Below are positions 33,193 to 43,008 of a stretch of 64,000 nucleotides of DNA, piece after piece; the stretch's first letter is position 1, and every line of letters begins with the position of its first letter. The notes below the pieces were generated by a model. The model had not been told where the DNA came from and searched no databases. It saw only the letters and a program-made list of their open reading frames with translations. The stretch comes from JBBRYB01 sp038238115 (GTDB lineage Bacteria > Actinomycetota > Actinomycetes > Propionibacteriales > Nocardioidaceae): NCBI GenBank assembly GCA_038238115.1, contig JBBRYB010000001.1, positions 186,001 to 250,000 on the forward strand, read 5' to 3'. The position numbers and the translations under genes were made by a program.

Positions 33193-36100
33193 ATGACCAC
33201 CGACGCGTATGCCCGCTTTCCCCACGTACGTGATGACGCCATCGTCTTCGTCGCCGAGGACGACATCTGGCTCACGAGCCGAGCGGGGGGCCGCGCCTAC
33301 CGGGTCAGCGCCGACCACGTGCCGGCGACATCGCCGCGCATCTCGCCGGACGGCTCTCACGTCGCGTGGAGCGCCCTGCGAGACGGTGCCAGGGAGGTCC
33401 TTCTCGCCCCCACCGACGGTGGCGTCTCGAGGCGGCTGACGTTCTGGGGCCAGGAACGCACGTTCGTCCGAGGCTGGCTGAGCGACGAGGAGGTTCTCGT
33501 CGTGAGCACGACCGGAGAGGCGGAGCGGTCTCGGATGTTCGCGCACGCCGTGCCCGTCGACGGGGGGCCGAGCCGTCGCCTCCCGTACGGCTGGGTCGCG
33601 GATCTGGCGCTGCGCGGTGACGGCGGTGCCTTGCTCTCGACGACGACCACCGTCGAGCCGGCCTGGTGGAAGAACTACCGAGGGGGCACAGCGGCGCAGC
33701 TGTGGCTCGATCTGATCGGTGACGGCGTCTTCGGGCGGGTCTTTGCAGACCTTCCCTCAAGCCTCGTGAGCCCGCTGTGGGTGGGTAGCGGCGACGCACG
33801 CCAGCGGATCGGCTTCCTCTCCGACCATGAGCGCCGCGGACAGCTCTACAGCGCGGTTGTCGGCGACGCTCTGCCGGACAGTGCCCAGCTGGTACGGCAC
33901 ACCGACCACGACTTCTACGCCCGACACGCCACGTCCGATGGCCGACACGTGGTCTACGTGGCGGGCGGCTCGCTCTACCTGCTGGAGTCGCTCGACCCCG
34001 AAGCGGAGCCACAGCTGGTCGACGTACGGCTGGGCGGAGCGCGCGCGTCCCAGCGGCCGACTCGGGTCACGGTGGACGCCAAGAAGCTGGACACGATCAG
34101 CCCCGACCACGCCGGCCGCGCCTCGGCAGTCGAGGCTCGCGGCACCATTCACTGGCTGACCCACCGCGACGGCCCGGTCCGGGCGCTGGCCGATGGATCG
34201 GGGGTACGTCGTCGGCTCCCTGTCGTGCTCGGTCAGACCGGCCGGGTGGCCTGGGTGAGCGACGCCGAAGGTGACGACGCCATCGAGACCGGAAGTGTCG
34301 AGGACGTCGACGTCACGCCGCGGCCGCTCGTTGGCCCTGGACAGGTCGGCCGGGTGCTCGAGCTCGCCACATCTCCCGATGGCCGACGGCTCGCGATCGC
34401 GAGCCACGACGGGCGGCTGCTCACCGTGGAGCTCGTCGCCGGCCAGGGCGAGGGCCACGCGGAGGTCAGCGAGCTCGACCGGACGGGCAACGGCGACATG
34501 AGCGGGCTGGCGTTCTCGCCGGACTCACGGTGGCTGGCCTGGTCGGCGCCGGGGCCGGAGCCGCTTCGCCAGCTCCGGATGGCTGAGGTCGCTGCCGGAG
34601 CTGACCCGATCGACGTAACTCAGCTGCGCTTCTCCGACTCAGATCCCGTCTTCACCAGGGACGGCGAGCACCTGGCGTTCTTGTCCATCCGCAGCCTCGA
34701 CCCGGTGTATGACGCAGTCGTCTTCGACTTGTCCTTCCCGAACGGCTGCCGTCCGCACATCATCCCGTTGGCGCTCGACACGCCGTCGCCGTTCGACCCC
34801 CGCCTGGGTGGCCGGCGTGTCGACGACGACTCTGCGTACCCGTCGCAGGAACGACCCGACACCGCATCAGCAAAGGCGCCGCCCGCGACGAGGGTCGATG
34901 TGGAGGGCCTGGACCAGCGGATCACAGCGGTCCCGGTGGCCGGCGGCCGCTACTCACACCTGCAGGCCGTGAACGGTGGACTCGTCTGGTTGAAGCAGCC
35001 GCTGAAGGGCGAACTGGGCGATGACCTGCCGCGGCTCGATGACGAGAGCTTGCGGCCCAGCCTCGAGCACATCGATCTCGAGACGGGCAAGACGCAGACA
35101 CTGCTGGAGGCAGCCGATGGTGTCAGGGTGAGCGGGGACGGCGCCACGCTCGTCGTCCGTGACAAGGAGTCGCTCCGCGTGGTACCCGTCCGCCGCAGGC
35201 CCCAGAAGCCCGACGACGAAGGCACCGACAACTGCGTGGACCTCGACCGGGTGCGCATCGAGGTGGCGCCGCGGGCGGAATGGGCCCAGATGTATGCTGA
35301 AGCGTGGCGGCTCATGCGCGACCACTTCTGGCGCGCCGATATGGGCGGGCTCGACTGGGCGGCGGCGCGCGATCGCTACCTGCCGCTGCTCGACCGGCTC
35401 AACTCCCGTGACGACCTTGTCGACCTGATCTGGGAGATGCAGGGGGAGCTGGGCTCGTCGCATGCCTACTGCTTGGCACCGGCCGAGGACGTCGATTCTG
35501 GGCGCCGCCAAGGGCTGTTGGGCGCTGACCTGGACTACGACGGCGAGGCGTGGAGGGTGGCCCGGATTGTCCCCGGCGAGGCATCGGAGCGCCGGGCTCG
35601 CTCGCCGCTGATGGCTCCGGGGGTGGCCGCCAGGGCTGGTGAGGCTATCGTCGCGGTCGACGGCCGTGCCACCAGCCGGACGGCAAGCCCACTCTCGCTG
35701 CTGGTCGGCACGGCGGACAAGCCCGTCGAGCTGACGATCGTCCCGCAGGCGGGCGGCGCAGGCCGTCGCGTCGTCGTCGTCCCTCTCGCCGACGAGATGC
35801 CACTGCGTTACCAGGACTGGGTCAACGACCGTCGGAGGTATGTGCACGGCCAGACCGACGGTCGTGTCGGCTACCTCCATGTGCCCGACATGGTCTCGGG
35901 CGGCTGGGCGCAGCTGCACCGCGACCTGCGGACCGAGGTGGGGCGAGACGCGCTGATCGTCGATGTGCGGGCCAACCGGGGCGGCCACACGTCCCAGCTT
36001 GTCGTTGAGAAGCTGGGGCGCAGGATCATCGGCTGGGCCGTCATCCGTGGCTACGAGCCCGAGTCCTACCCCACAGATGCTCGACACGGGCCGATGGTGG

Positions 36101-36453
36101 CGGTCACCGACATGCACGCCGGTTCCGACGGCGACATCGTCACCGCTGCCATCCGCTCCCTCGGGTTGGGCCCGGTCGTCGGCACCCGCACGTGGGGCGG
36201 GGTGATCGGAATCGACGATCGCTACAAGTTGGTCGACGGTACGGCGGTCACCCAGCCGCGCTATTCGTTCTGGTTCGAACGGTTCGGCTGGGGTGTCGAG
36301 AACTACGGTGTCGACCCCGACATCGAGGTGGTGATGACGCCACAGGACCTGGTGCTTCGCCGCGACGTGCAGCTCGACGCGGCGCTGCGGCTGATCGAGC
36401 AGCAGCTCGAGGAGACACCCGCGCTCACCCCGCCGCCCATCCCGGACGTCTGA
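33193..36453 (+). CDS. Tricorn protease
   Basis: Tricorn is a large self-compartmentalising serine protease that trims peptides released by the proteasome. This 1086-residue homologue has N-terminal beta-propeller repeats (RISPDGSHVAWS, TSPDGRRLAIASHDG, FSPDSRWLAWS). A C-terminal part follows with a PDZ domain and the catalytic core. I recognise the Ser-His pair in GELGSSHAYC, the nucleophile region MHAGSDGDIVTAAI, the oxyanion segment NRGGHTSQLVVEKLG and the glutamate in GVENYGVDPDIEV. The ATG at 33193 matches family N-termini (DAYARFPHVRDDAIVFVAEDD). Confidence 0.92.
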   Translation: MTTDAYARFPHVRDDAIVFVAEDDIWLTSRAGGRAYRVSADHVPATSPRISPDGSHVAWSALRDGAREVLLAPTDGGVSRRLTFWGQERTFVRGWLSDEEVLVVSTTGEAERSRMFAHAVPVDGGPSRRLPYGWVADLALRGDGGALLSTTTTVEPAWWKNYRGGTAAQLWLDLIGDGVFGRVFADLPSSLVSPLWVGSGDARQRIGFLSDHERRGQLYSAVVGDALPDSAQLVRHTDHDFYARHATSDGRHVVYVAGGSLYLLESLDPEAEPQLVDVRLGGARASQRPTRVTVDAKKLDTISPDHAGRASAVEARGTIHWLTHRDGPVRALADGSGVRRRLPVVLGQTGRVAWVSDAEGDDAIETGSVEDVDVTPRPLVGPGQVGRVLELATSPDGRRLAIASHDGRLLTVELVAGQGEGHAEVSELDRTGNGDMSGLAFSPDSRWLAWSAPGPEPLRQLRMAEVAAGADPIDVTQLRFSDSDPVFTRDGEHLAFLSIRSLDPVYDAVVFDLSFPNGCRPHIIPLALDTPSPFDPRLGGRRVDDDSAYPSQERPDTASAKAPPATRVDVEGLDQRITAVPVAGGRYSHLQAVNGGLVWLKQPLKGELGDDLPRLDDESLRPSLEHIDLETGKTQTLLEAADGVRVSGDGATLVVRDKESLRVVPVRRRPQKPDDEGTDNCVDLDRVRIEVAPRAEWAQMYAEAWRLMRDHFWRADMGGLDWAAARDRYLPLLDRLNSRDDLVDLIWEMQGELGSSHAYCLAPAEDVDSGRRQGLLGADLDYDGEAWRVARIVPGEASERRARSPLMAPGVAARAGEAIVAVDGRATSRTASPLSLLVGTADKPVELTIVPQAGGAGRRVVVVPLADEMPLRYQDWVNDRRRYVHGQTDGRVGYLHVPDMVSGGWAQLHRDLRTEVGRDALIVDVRANRGGHTSQLVVEKLGRRIIGWAVIRGYEPESYPTDARHGPMVAVTDMHAGSDGDIVTAAIRSLGLGPVVGTRTWGGVIGIDDRYKLVDGTAVTQPRYSFWFERFGWGVENYGVDPDIEVVMTPQDLVLRRDVQLDAALRLIEQQLEETPALTPPPIPDV

Positions 36454-36542
36454 CCACCCCGGGCCTGGCCCGACACGCCAGACGCCAACACGCCCTCTCG
36501 GCCGCCGGATCGCGGGCTAACGCGTGTGCGCTGGGCAGGAGG

Positions 36543-38408
36543 TCAGGCGAGGGAGGCGAGCCAGGCCTGGTGCAGGTCGGAGTAGCGCCCCGCCTCCGAC
36601 GCGATCAGGTCGGCCGGCGACCCGTCCTCCACGACCTCACCATGCTCCATGACGAGCACGCGGTCGGCGATGGCGACCGTCGAGAGTCGGTGGGCGATGA
36701 TGACGGCGGTCCGCTCGGCCAGGACCGTCCGCAGCGCCCGCTGCACGAGCCGCTCCGACGGGACGTCGAGGCTCGACGTCGCCTCGTCCAGGATCAGCAC
36801 GGCAGGGTCGGCGAGGAAGGCGCGCGCGAACGCGACGAGCTGACGCTGTCCAGCGGACAGCCGCCCGCCCCGGTTGGCGACGTCGGTCTCATAGCCATCA
36901 GGCAGATGAGCGATGAAGTCGTGCGCCCCGATCGTCCTGGCGGCGTCCACAACCTCCTCGGTCGACGCGTTCGGCTTGCCGAAGCGGATGTTGTCGGCGA
37001 CGGTGCCGGTGAAGAGGTAGTTCTCCTGGGTCACCATCACGACGGCGCGACGCAGGTCGGTCTCGGACAGGTCGCGCAGGTCGACGCCGTCGAGCGTGAT
37101 GCGCCCCTGGCTGGGGTCGTAGAAGCGCGACACGAGCTTGGCCAGGGTCGTCTTACCTGCGCCTGTCGTGCCCACGACCGCGATCGTCTGGCCCGCGGGG
37201 ATCTGCATGCTCAGGTCGGGGAAGACGGGGCGGCCGGCGACGTACGAGAATCCGACGTGTTCCAAACCGAGCGCACCGGCGGCGTGGCGCAGCCGCACCG
37301 GTTCCTTCGGCTCCGGGACCGACGGCTCCTCCTCGAGTACGCCGGAGAGCTTCTCGAGAGCGGCCGACGCGGACTGGAACGTGTTGTAGAACTGCGAGAT
37401 CTCCTGCATGGGCTCGAAGAACTGCCGCAGGTAGAGCAGGAACGCCGCCAGTACGCCGACAGTGACCTCGCCGTTGAACGTAAGGTGCGCGCCGTAGATG
37501 AGCACGACGGCGATCGTGACGTTGCCGATCAGCTTGATGCCCGGCATGAAGATGCCGACCAGACGGAAGGCACGGTAGTTGGCGCGGCGGTAGTCCTCGT
37601 TGACGTGACTGAAGATCTCCTGGTTGCGCCCCTCGCGACGAAACGCCTGCACCGCTCGCATCCCGTTGATCGTCTCCACGAAGTGGACGATGACAATCGC
37701 CACCGTCTCGCGGGTACGCCGGTAGGCCTTTGCTGACTCGCGACGGAACCACTGCGTGAGCACGAGTAGGAGCGGGAAGCAGAGCAGCGCCACCAACCCG
37801 AGCTTGAGGTCGAGAAAGAGAAGGAGGCCGGCGGTGCCCACGAGCGTCAGCAGGGCCGTGATCAGGCCGTCGAAGCCGCCTTCGAGCAGCTCGTTGATCG
37901 CGTCGATGTCGGATGTCTGCCGCGAGATCACCCGGCCGGAGGTGTAGTCGTCGTGGAATGCGGGCGACAGCTTGTGGAAGTGTGCGAACATTCGTCGGCG
38001 CAGCGTGAGCAGCACCTCCTGGCCGAGCCGACCCGCCAGCATCAAGAACACCAGCCGGGTGATCGCCTGGGCCACGACGGCCACCAACACGATGGCGACG
38101 ATCGTCAGCAGCGTGGCCGAACCGTGTCCGTCGAGGATCGGCGGGATGCCGGTGTCGATGCCCTCCTTGACGAGATAGGGCACCGACAGGCGCGCGGCAT
38201 TCTCGACGAGTACGGCGGCCAGCAACCAACCGATGAGGCGCCGGTGCGGCCTCAGCAGCTGACCGAGCAGCCGCCGTGAGCGCTCCTTGAGTAGCAGCGA
38301 GACCTTGTCGGGCATGCCGTCGGAGTCCTCCGCAGCGACTCCCCGCCAGTCCTCGGCGGCAGGCAACGTGTCGTTGTTGCGGGGCGGGTCCGTCCGCGTC
38401 GTGGTCAT
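36543..38408 (-). CDS. ABC exporter half-transporter, catalytic-site subunit
   Basis: This 621-residue protein has six membrane helices (about 50-340) and one nucleotide-binding domain. Motifs are Walker A VGTTGAGKTT, signature LSAGQRQLVAF, a canonical Walker B ILDEATSSLD with the catalytic glutamate, and the H-loop IIAHRLS. Its partner gene overlaps by ATGA and has a degenerate Walker B, so the two should form a heterodimeric type IV exporter of the BmrCD/TM287-288/TmrAB kind. The exported compound is unknown. Confidence 0.92.
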   Translation of the reverse strand: MTTTRTDPPRNNDTLPAAEDWRGVAAEDSDGMPDKVSLLLKERSRRLLGQLLRPHRRLIGWLLAAVLVENAARLSVPYLVKEGIDTGIPPILDGHGSATLLTIVAIVLVAVVAQAITRLVFLMLAGRLGQEVLLTLRRRMFAHFHKLSPAFHDDYTSGRVISRQTSDIDAINELLEGGFDGLITALLTLVGTAGLLLFLDLKLGLVALLCFPLLLVLTQWFRRESAKAYRRTRETVAIVIVHFVETINGMRAVQAFRREGRNQEIFSHVNEDYRRANYRAFRLVGIFMPGIKLIGNVTIAVVLIYGAHLTFNGEVTVGVLAAFLLYLRQFFEPMQEISQFYNTFQSASAALEKLSGVLEEEPSVPEPKEPVRLRHAAGALGLEHVGFSYVAGRPVFPDLSMQIPAGQTIAVVGTTGAGKTTLAKLVSRFYDPSQGRITLDGVDLRDLSETDLRRAVVMVTQENYLFTGTVADNIRFGKPNASTEEVVDAARTIGAHDFIAHLPDGYETDVANRGGRLSAGQRQLVAFARAFLADPAVLILDEATSSLDVPSERLVQRALRTVLAERTAVIIAHRLSTVAIADRVLVMEHGEVVEDGSPADLIASEAGRYSDLHQAWLASLA

Positions 38409-40216
38409 GACGACACCACCTGCCCGTCCGTACCGACGAGCTCGTCCTCGCTGTCACCGGCGAGCAGGTCGCGGTATGCCGGCACCGTCGCCAACAGGTC
38501 GTGGTGCAGCCCGGCGTGCGTGATCGTGCCGCCTTGCAGCAACGCGACCCGGTCGGCCAGCATCACCGTCGAGGCGCGATGCGCGACGACGATGCCTGTC
38601 GAGTCGGCTAGCACGCGTTTGAGCGCCGCCTCGACGAGTGCCTCGGTATGGACGTCGAGAGCGGACAGCGTGTCGTCGAGAACCAGGATCCGCGGGCGCG
38701 CGAGCACGGCTCGGGCCAGCGCCAGCCGCTGGCGCTGACCGCCGGACAGCGACATGCCCTGCTCACCGATCCGGGTCGCGAGGCCCCAGGGCAGGTCGTA
38801 GACGAACGACGCCTGCGCCGTCTCGACGGCCTCGGCGATGTCGGCGTCGCTCGCGTCGGGCCGGCCCAGCGCGATGTTTTCGCGGGCGCTCATCGAGAAG
38901 AGGGTTGGCTCCTCGAAGGCGGTGGCGACGACCTGGCGCAGCGAGGCGAGGCTGAGGTCTCGGATGTCGACGTCGTCGACAGTGATCCGTCCGGCGGAGA
39001 CGTCGTACAGCCTGGGCACCAGCCCCGTGAGCGCCGTCTTGCCGGAGCCCGTCGCACCGACGATGGCCACGGTCTCGCCAGGAAGCAGCTCGAGGTTGAC
39101 GTCACGCAGCACGAGCTCGTCGGAGTCCGGGAACGCGAAGTCGACATGCTCGAAGCGAAGCCGCCCGCGCGGGTCCTCGAGCTCGCGGTCTCCGCCGACG
39201 ATGGCGGAATCGGTGTCGAAGATCTCGAGGACCCGGTCGGCGGCCGTCATGGCCTCCTGCGCCATGGCCAAGATGACGCCCAACGACTCCAGCGGCCAGA
39301 TCAGCTGCAACATCAAGATGATGAACGCGACCAGGGTGCCCGGCGTGAGAGCCTGTTGCCCCACGGCCAGGGCGCCGAGCAGCAGCACGACGACGAGGCT
39401 GATGTTGGGGATGATCTCGAGGAACGTCCAGAACCGCGAGGACAGCTTGACCTTCTCCATCGAGGTCTCGAAGAGGGTCTGGGTGCGCCGCGAGAAGTTC
39501 TCGTTGCTGTAGTCGCTGCGCCCGAACGACTTGATCACGCGGTAGCCCACGGCCGCCTCCTCGACGGAGGTGGCGACGTCGCCCTGCTGGTCCTGCACGC
39601 GTCGGGACACGACGACGTATCGTGCCTCGAAGCGCCGGCTGAGCCAGATGATGGGCGCCGCCGAGACGGCGACGACGAGGCCGAGCGGCCAGTACATCCG
39701 CAGCAGCACGATCGTCACGACGCTCAGCTGGATGATGTTGATGACGAGGAAGAGCAGCCCGAAACCCATGAACCGGCGGATCGCGCTCAGGTCGACCGTG
39801 ACGCGGGACAGGAGTTGGCCGCTCTGCCACCGGCCGTGGAACTCCATGGGGAGCGCCTGCATGTGCCGGTAGAGGTCGTCACGGATTGCGGTCTCGAACC
39901 CCAGCACGGCGCGGGCCTGAACCCAGCGGCGGACCAGGACCAGTGCCGCCTCGGCGATCCCGAGCGCAAGAGCGAGCAACCCCAACGGCAGGATCGGCCC
40001 TGACTCGTGATCAGCGATGGGGCCGTCGATGATGGCCTTGGTGACCAGGGGGATCGACAAGCTGACGAAGACTCCGACGATCGCGGTGCCACCCATGATC
40101 GCCAATGCCCCGACGTAGGGCCGCAGGTAGCGTCGCAACCTCCACAGTGACCGCGTCCCGGCCTGGCGGCGGGGCGTACCTGGAAGATCTTGCTCGGCGG
40201 GTGTGTCGGTGCTCAT
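38405..40216 (-). CDS. ABC exporter half-transporter, degenerate-site subunit
   Basis: This 603-residue protein has six membrane helices and a nucleotide-binding domain with Walker A VGATGSGKTA, signature LSGGQRQRLALAR and H-loop VVAHRAS. In Walker B the catalytic glutamate is replaced by aspartate (LVLDDTLSALD), the sign of the non-hydrolysing site in heterodimeric exporters. It is the first gene of the pair; its stop overlaps the start of the partner. The upstream gap to the aminotransferase gene (40217-40325) contains no other gene. Confidence 0.92.
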   Translation of the reverse strand: MSTDTPAEQDLPGTPRRQAGTRSLWRLRRYLRPYVGALAIMGGTAIVGVFVSLSIPLVTKAIIDGPIADHESGPILPLGLLALALGIAEAALVLVRRWVQARAVLGFETAIRDDLYRHMQALPMEFHGRWQSGQLLSRVTVDLSAIRRFMGFGLLFLVINIIQLSVVTIVLLRMYWPLGLVVAVSAAPIIWLSRRFEARYVVVSRRVQDQQGDVATSVEEAAVGYRVIKSFGRSDYSNENFSRRTQTLFETSMEKVKLSSRFWTFLEIIPNISLVVVLLLGALAVGQQALTPGTLVAFIILMLQLIWPLESLGVILAMAQEAMTAADRVLEIFDTDSAIVGGDRELEDPRGRLRFEHVDFAFPDSDELVLRDVNLELLPGETVAIVGATGSGKTALTGLVPRLYDVSAGRITVDDVDIRDLSLASLRQVVATAFEEPTLFSMSARENIALGRPDASDADIAEAVETAQASFVYDLPWGLATRIGEQGMSLSGGQRQRLALARAVLARPRILVLDDTLSALDVHTEALVEAALKRVLADSTGIVVAHRASTVMLADRVALLQGGTITHAGLHHDLLATVPAYRDLLAGDSEDELVGTDGQVVSS

Positions 40217-40325
40217 CGGTTGGCGTCAGCCCCCTTGCCCTGCGCGAACGATCACACCCGCCACGTGCGGACACAACGGCCGGCGGATGTGTAAGTAGCA
40301 CTCTAGCCTCTGCCTCTGACACCTA

Positions 40326-41417
40326 TCAAACCGATAGAGGATCTGGTGCGGACCGCGACCAGGACTCTGCGACCGACAAAAACAGGTCGTTGGCTTCGGT
40401 TTCACCGATGGAGACGCGTACGCCGTCGCCCTGGAACGGCCGGACGCTGACACGGCGCAGGTCGCATGTCTGCGCGAAGTCGGTGGCCCGGTCGCCCAGG
40501 GGCAGCCAGACGAAGTTGCCCTGGGCGTCCGGGACGTCCCAACCCTGGTCGTGCAGCGCGGCCAAGACGCGCCCGCGCTCGACGACCAGGGCGCGGACCC
40601 GTTCCAGCAGGGCCTCCTCGGCGTCGAGAGAGGCGATGGCGGCGGCCTGCGCGATCTGGGAGACACCGAACGGCAGGGCGCACTTGCGGATGGCCTCTGC
40701 GAGCGCAGCCGGCCCGACGGCGTACCCGACGCGCAGTCCGGCGAGCCCGTAGGCTTTGGAGAACGTGCGAAGCACGATGACGTTGTCGCGTCCCTTGGCC
40801 AGCTCCAGACCGTCCGGGGTTTGCGGGTCGGTGCAGAACTCACGGTATGCCTCGTCGAGGGCGATGACCACGTGCCCGGGCACGGCGTCGACGAAGGCGG
40901 CGAGCTCGTCGCGATGGACCGCTGGGCCGGTCGGGTTGTTGGGTGTGCAGACCACCACAACCTTGGTGGCGTCGGTGATCGCTGCCAGCATGGCGTCGAG
41001 GTCGTGGCGGGCACCGTCCGACAGCGGCACCTGTACGCCGCGAGCTCCGGTCAGGCCCACGGCGATCGGGTAGGCCTCGAAGGACCGCCACGCGTAGACC
41101 ACCTCGTCGGCCTCCGAGCACATCGCCTGCAACAAGTGGTAGAGCACCGCGACGGACCCCGCACCTGAGGCGATCCTGCCTGCGTCGACGCCGAGCCTGT
41201 CGGCCAGCACGGCATGCAGCTCACTGACGCCCATGTCGGGGTAGCGGTTCAGCGTCTGGGCTGCCTCTGCGGCCTTGGCGAGGACGCCGGGAAGGGGCGG
41301 GTAGGGGTTCTCGTTGCTCGACAGCTTGTATGACGCACGGCCGCCCACGGCCGGCGGCTTGCCCGCTTTGTAGGCGGGAATCGAGTCGAGGGCGGCCCGG
41401 GCGCGCGGTGACGTCAT
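40326..41417 (-). CDS. hisC: Histidinol-phosphate/aromatic aminotransferase
   Basis: This 363-residue class II PLP aminotransferase has SSNENPYPPLPGV at the N-terminus, CTPNNPTGPAV, the cofactor aspartate in IALDEAYREF, the PLP lysine in RTFSKAYGLAGLRVGYA and the C-terminal arginine in DGVRVSIG. HisC makes histidinol phosphate from imidazole-acetol phosphate. Close actinobacterial paralogues (Pat) act on aromatic amino acids, and outside a his operon the two cannot be separated safely. It is divergent from the second DMT transporter gene. Confidence 0.85.
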   Translation of the reverse strand: MTSPRARAALDSIPAYKAGKPPAVGGRASYKLSSNENPYPPLPGVLAKAAEAAQTLNRYPDMGVSELHAVLADRLGVDAGRIASGAGSVAVLYHLLQAMCSEADEVVYAWRSFEAYPIAVGLTGARGVQVPLSDGARHDLDAMLAAITDATKVVVVCTPNNPTGPAVHRDELAAFVDAVPGHVVIALDEAYREFCTDPQTPDGLELAKGRDNVIVLRTFSKAYGLAGLRVGYAVGPAALAEAIRKCALPFGVSQIAQAAAIASLDAEEALLERVRALVVERGRVLAALHDQGWDVPDAQGNFVWLPLGDRATDFAQTCDLRRVSVRPFQGDGVRVSIGETEANDLFLSVAESWSRSAPDPLSV

Positions 41418-41464
41418 GTCGGGACACGATAACGACCGCCCTCCCCGCTGCGTAGGGTCTCCTC

Positions 41465-42424
41465 ATGCCCACCACCCGTGACCCCCGACGGGGCTATGCG
41501 CTGGTCGCCGTCGGCGCGTCGCTGTTCGTCGTCAATGCGGGTGTCTCGCGGGTCATTCAGGGCGCCGGCGTCGACTCCATGACGTTGACGACCACTCGCT
41601 GCACTGGCACCGCCCTGGTGCTGCTGGCGATTGTCTTCGCCCGAGGCCAGCGGCTGCATCTGCCGCGCGGGTGGCGCGCAGTGGCCGTCGTCGTCGGCTT
41701 CGGCGTCACGGGGGTGGCGGCTGTCCAGTACCTCTACTTCATCGCGATCGACCGGCTGCCGGTGGGGATCGCGCTGCTGCTGGAGTTCACCGCGCCGGTG
41801 CTGGTCGCGCTGTTTGCGCGGTTCGTCTACCGCGAGGCGGTGCGCAACCGGATGTGGCTCGGGATCGCCTGCTCGCTCGGCGGGCTGGCCCTCGTCGCGC
41901 AGGTATGGGACGGTTTGGCCCTCGACGTCGTCGGTGTGATAAGCGGCTTGGGTGCGGCGGTGTCGTTGGCGACGTACTTCCTGCTGGGCGAACACAGCGT
42001 CAGCGCCGATCCCCCGCTGCACGTGCTGACCGAGGCCTTCATCGTGGCGGCCATCTTCTGGAACGTCGTCCAGCCGGTCACAAAGCTTTGGCAGACCGAT
42101 CTGACCACCGCTCGCTCCCTCGGCGGCAGCCTCGAGCAGCTTCAGGCACCCGTCTGGGTGCTGCTGGCCTGGATGGTGCTGCTCGGGACCGTGGCGCCCT
42201 TCTTGTCGGAGCTGACCGCGCTCCGTCACCTGTCGGCCACCGAGGTCACGATCATCGGCATGCTCGAACCGGTCGGCGCCACCGTGCTCGGGTGGCTGTG
42301 GTTCCACGAAGATCTCACCCCCGCCCAGCTGCTCGGCATCGCGACAGTGCTCACCGGCATCGGCCTCGCCCAGACGGCCCGCATCCTGCCTCGCTCCGCC
42401 GAGACGCCCACCCTCGTCACCTGA
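41465..42424 (+). CDS. EamA/DMT-family transporter
   Basis: This 319-residue protein has ten hydrophobic helices forming two EamA repeats, with AVQYLYFIAIDRLPVGIALLLEFTAPVLVALFARFV in the first half and ATEVTIIGMLEPVGATVLGWLWFHEDLTP in the second. These resemble RhaT/threonine-homoserine exporter types. The substrate is unknown. It is followed by an unusual five-unit tandem repeat and then by the YvlD-like gene. Confidence 0.88.
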   Translation: MPTTRDPRRGYALVAVGASLFVVNAGVSRVIQGAGVDSMTLTTTRCTGTALVLLAIVFARGQRLHLPRGWRAVAVVVGFGVTGVAAVQYLYFIAIDRLPVGIALLLEFTAPVLVALFARFVYREAVRNRMWLGIACSLGGLALVAQVWDGLALDVVGVISGLGAAVSLATYFLLGEHSVSADPPLHVLTEAFIVAAIFWNVVQPVTKLWQTDLTTARSLGGSLEQLQAPVWVLLAWMVLLGTVAPFLSELTALRHLSATEVTIIGMLEPVGATVLGWLWFHEDLTPAQLLGIATVLTGIGLAQTARILPRSAETPTLVT

Positions 42425-42429
42425 GCCCT

Positions 42430-42532
42430 GATCGAGGCGCCAGGTATTCGGAGCGAGGCGCCAGTCATTCCGGCCGAAGCCAGTCATTCCGGCCGAAGCG
42501 CCAGGTATTCGGATCGAGGCGCCAGTTGTTCG
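42430..42532. repeat. Five tandem ~20-bp repeats
   Basis: Units at 42430-42450, 42451-42472, 42473-42491, 42492-42511 and 42512-42532 share the core gaggcgccagg-tattcg or gaagccagtcattccg. They start 6 bp after the DMT transporter stop codon. Copies are imperfect, so the array is older than the 16-bp duplications elsewhere. Confidence 0.93.
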
Positions 42533-42624
42533 GTCCATCGGCGCCGACTACCTGACTCCTCCGGCGCTCGGGGGGTGGTGGAGGGGTCACTGCCCGGGCG
42601 CAGCGGGCATGGCACGATCAACGC

Positions 42625-43008
42625 ATGATGACCTGGCTGACCCGCATCATCACCAACGCCCTGGCCCTGGCCGCTGCGGCCTGGCTCTTCACCGGCATCC
42701 GCATCACGGGCGCGTCGGAGCAGGACCGGATCGTCACGCTGATCGTGATCGCGCTGCTCTTCGGCCTCGTCAACGTTTTCGTGCGGCCGATCGTGGCGTT
42801 CTTGTCCGTCCCGCTCTACCTGCTGACGCTCGGACTGTTCTTCTTCGTGGTGAACGCGTTGATGCTGCTGCTCACGAGCTGGGTCGCGGGACAGATCGAC
42901 GTCGGGTTCCAGGTGCGGGGATTCTGGACAGCGGTCTTCGGCGCCATCGTGATCTCCATCGTGGGCTGGCTCGTCGGCCTCGTGCTTCCCAACCCGGAGC
43001 GCCGGTGA
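42625..43008 (+). CDS. YvlD/phage-holin-IV-like small membrane protein
   Basis: This 127-residue protein has four membrane helices; the second carries LLFGLVNVFVRPIVAFLSVPLYLLTLGLFFFVVN-type sequence, the signature of the YvlD/DUF360 group. Databases often label it phage holin family, but it is a chromosomal housekeeping-type protein in many actinobacteria and nothing around it is phage-like. The GTG of the next gene overlaps its stop, so the two form an operon. Start could be 42625 or 42628 (two consecutive ATGs). Confidence 0.88.
   Translation: MMTWLTRIITNALALAAAAWLFTGIRITGASEQDRIVTLIVIALLFGLVNVFVRPIVAFLSVPLYLLTLGLFFFVVNALMLLLTSWVAGQIDVGFQVRGFWTAVFGAIVISIVGWLVGLVLPNPERR

Noticed and set aside
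42625..43008. Prophage gene because of the holin-like family name
   Set aside because: The YvlD/DUF360 group is chromosomal in many actinobacteria and no phage genes, integrase or att repeats are nearby.
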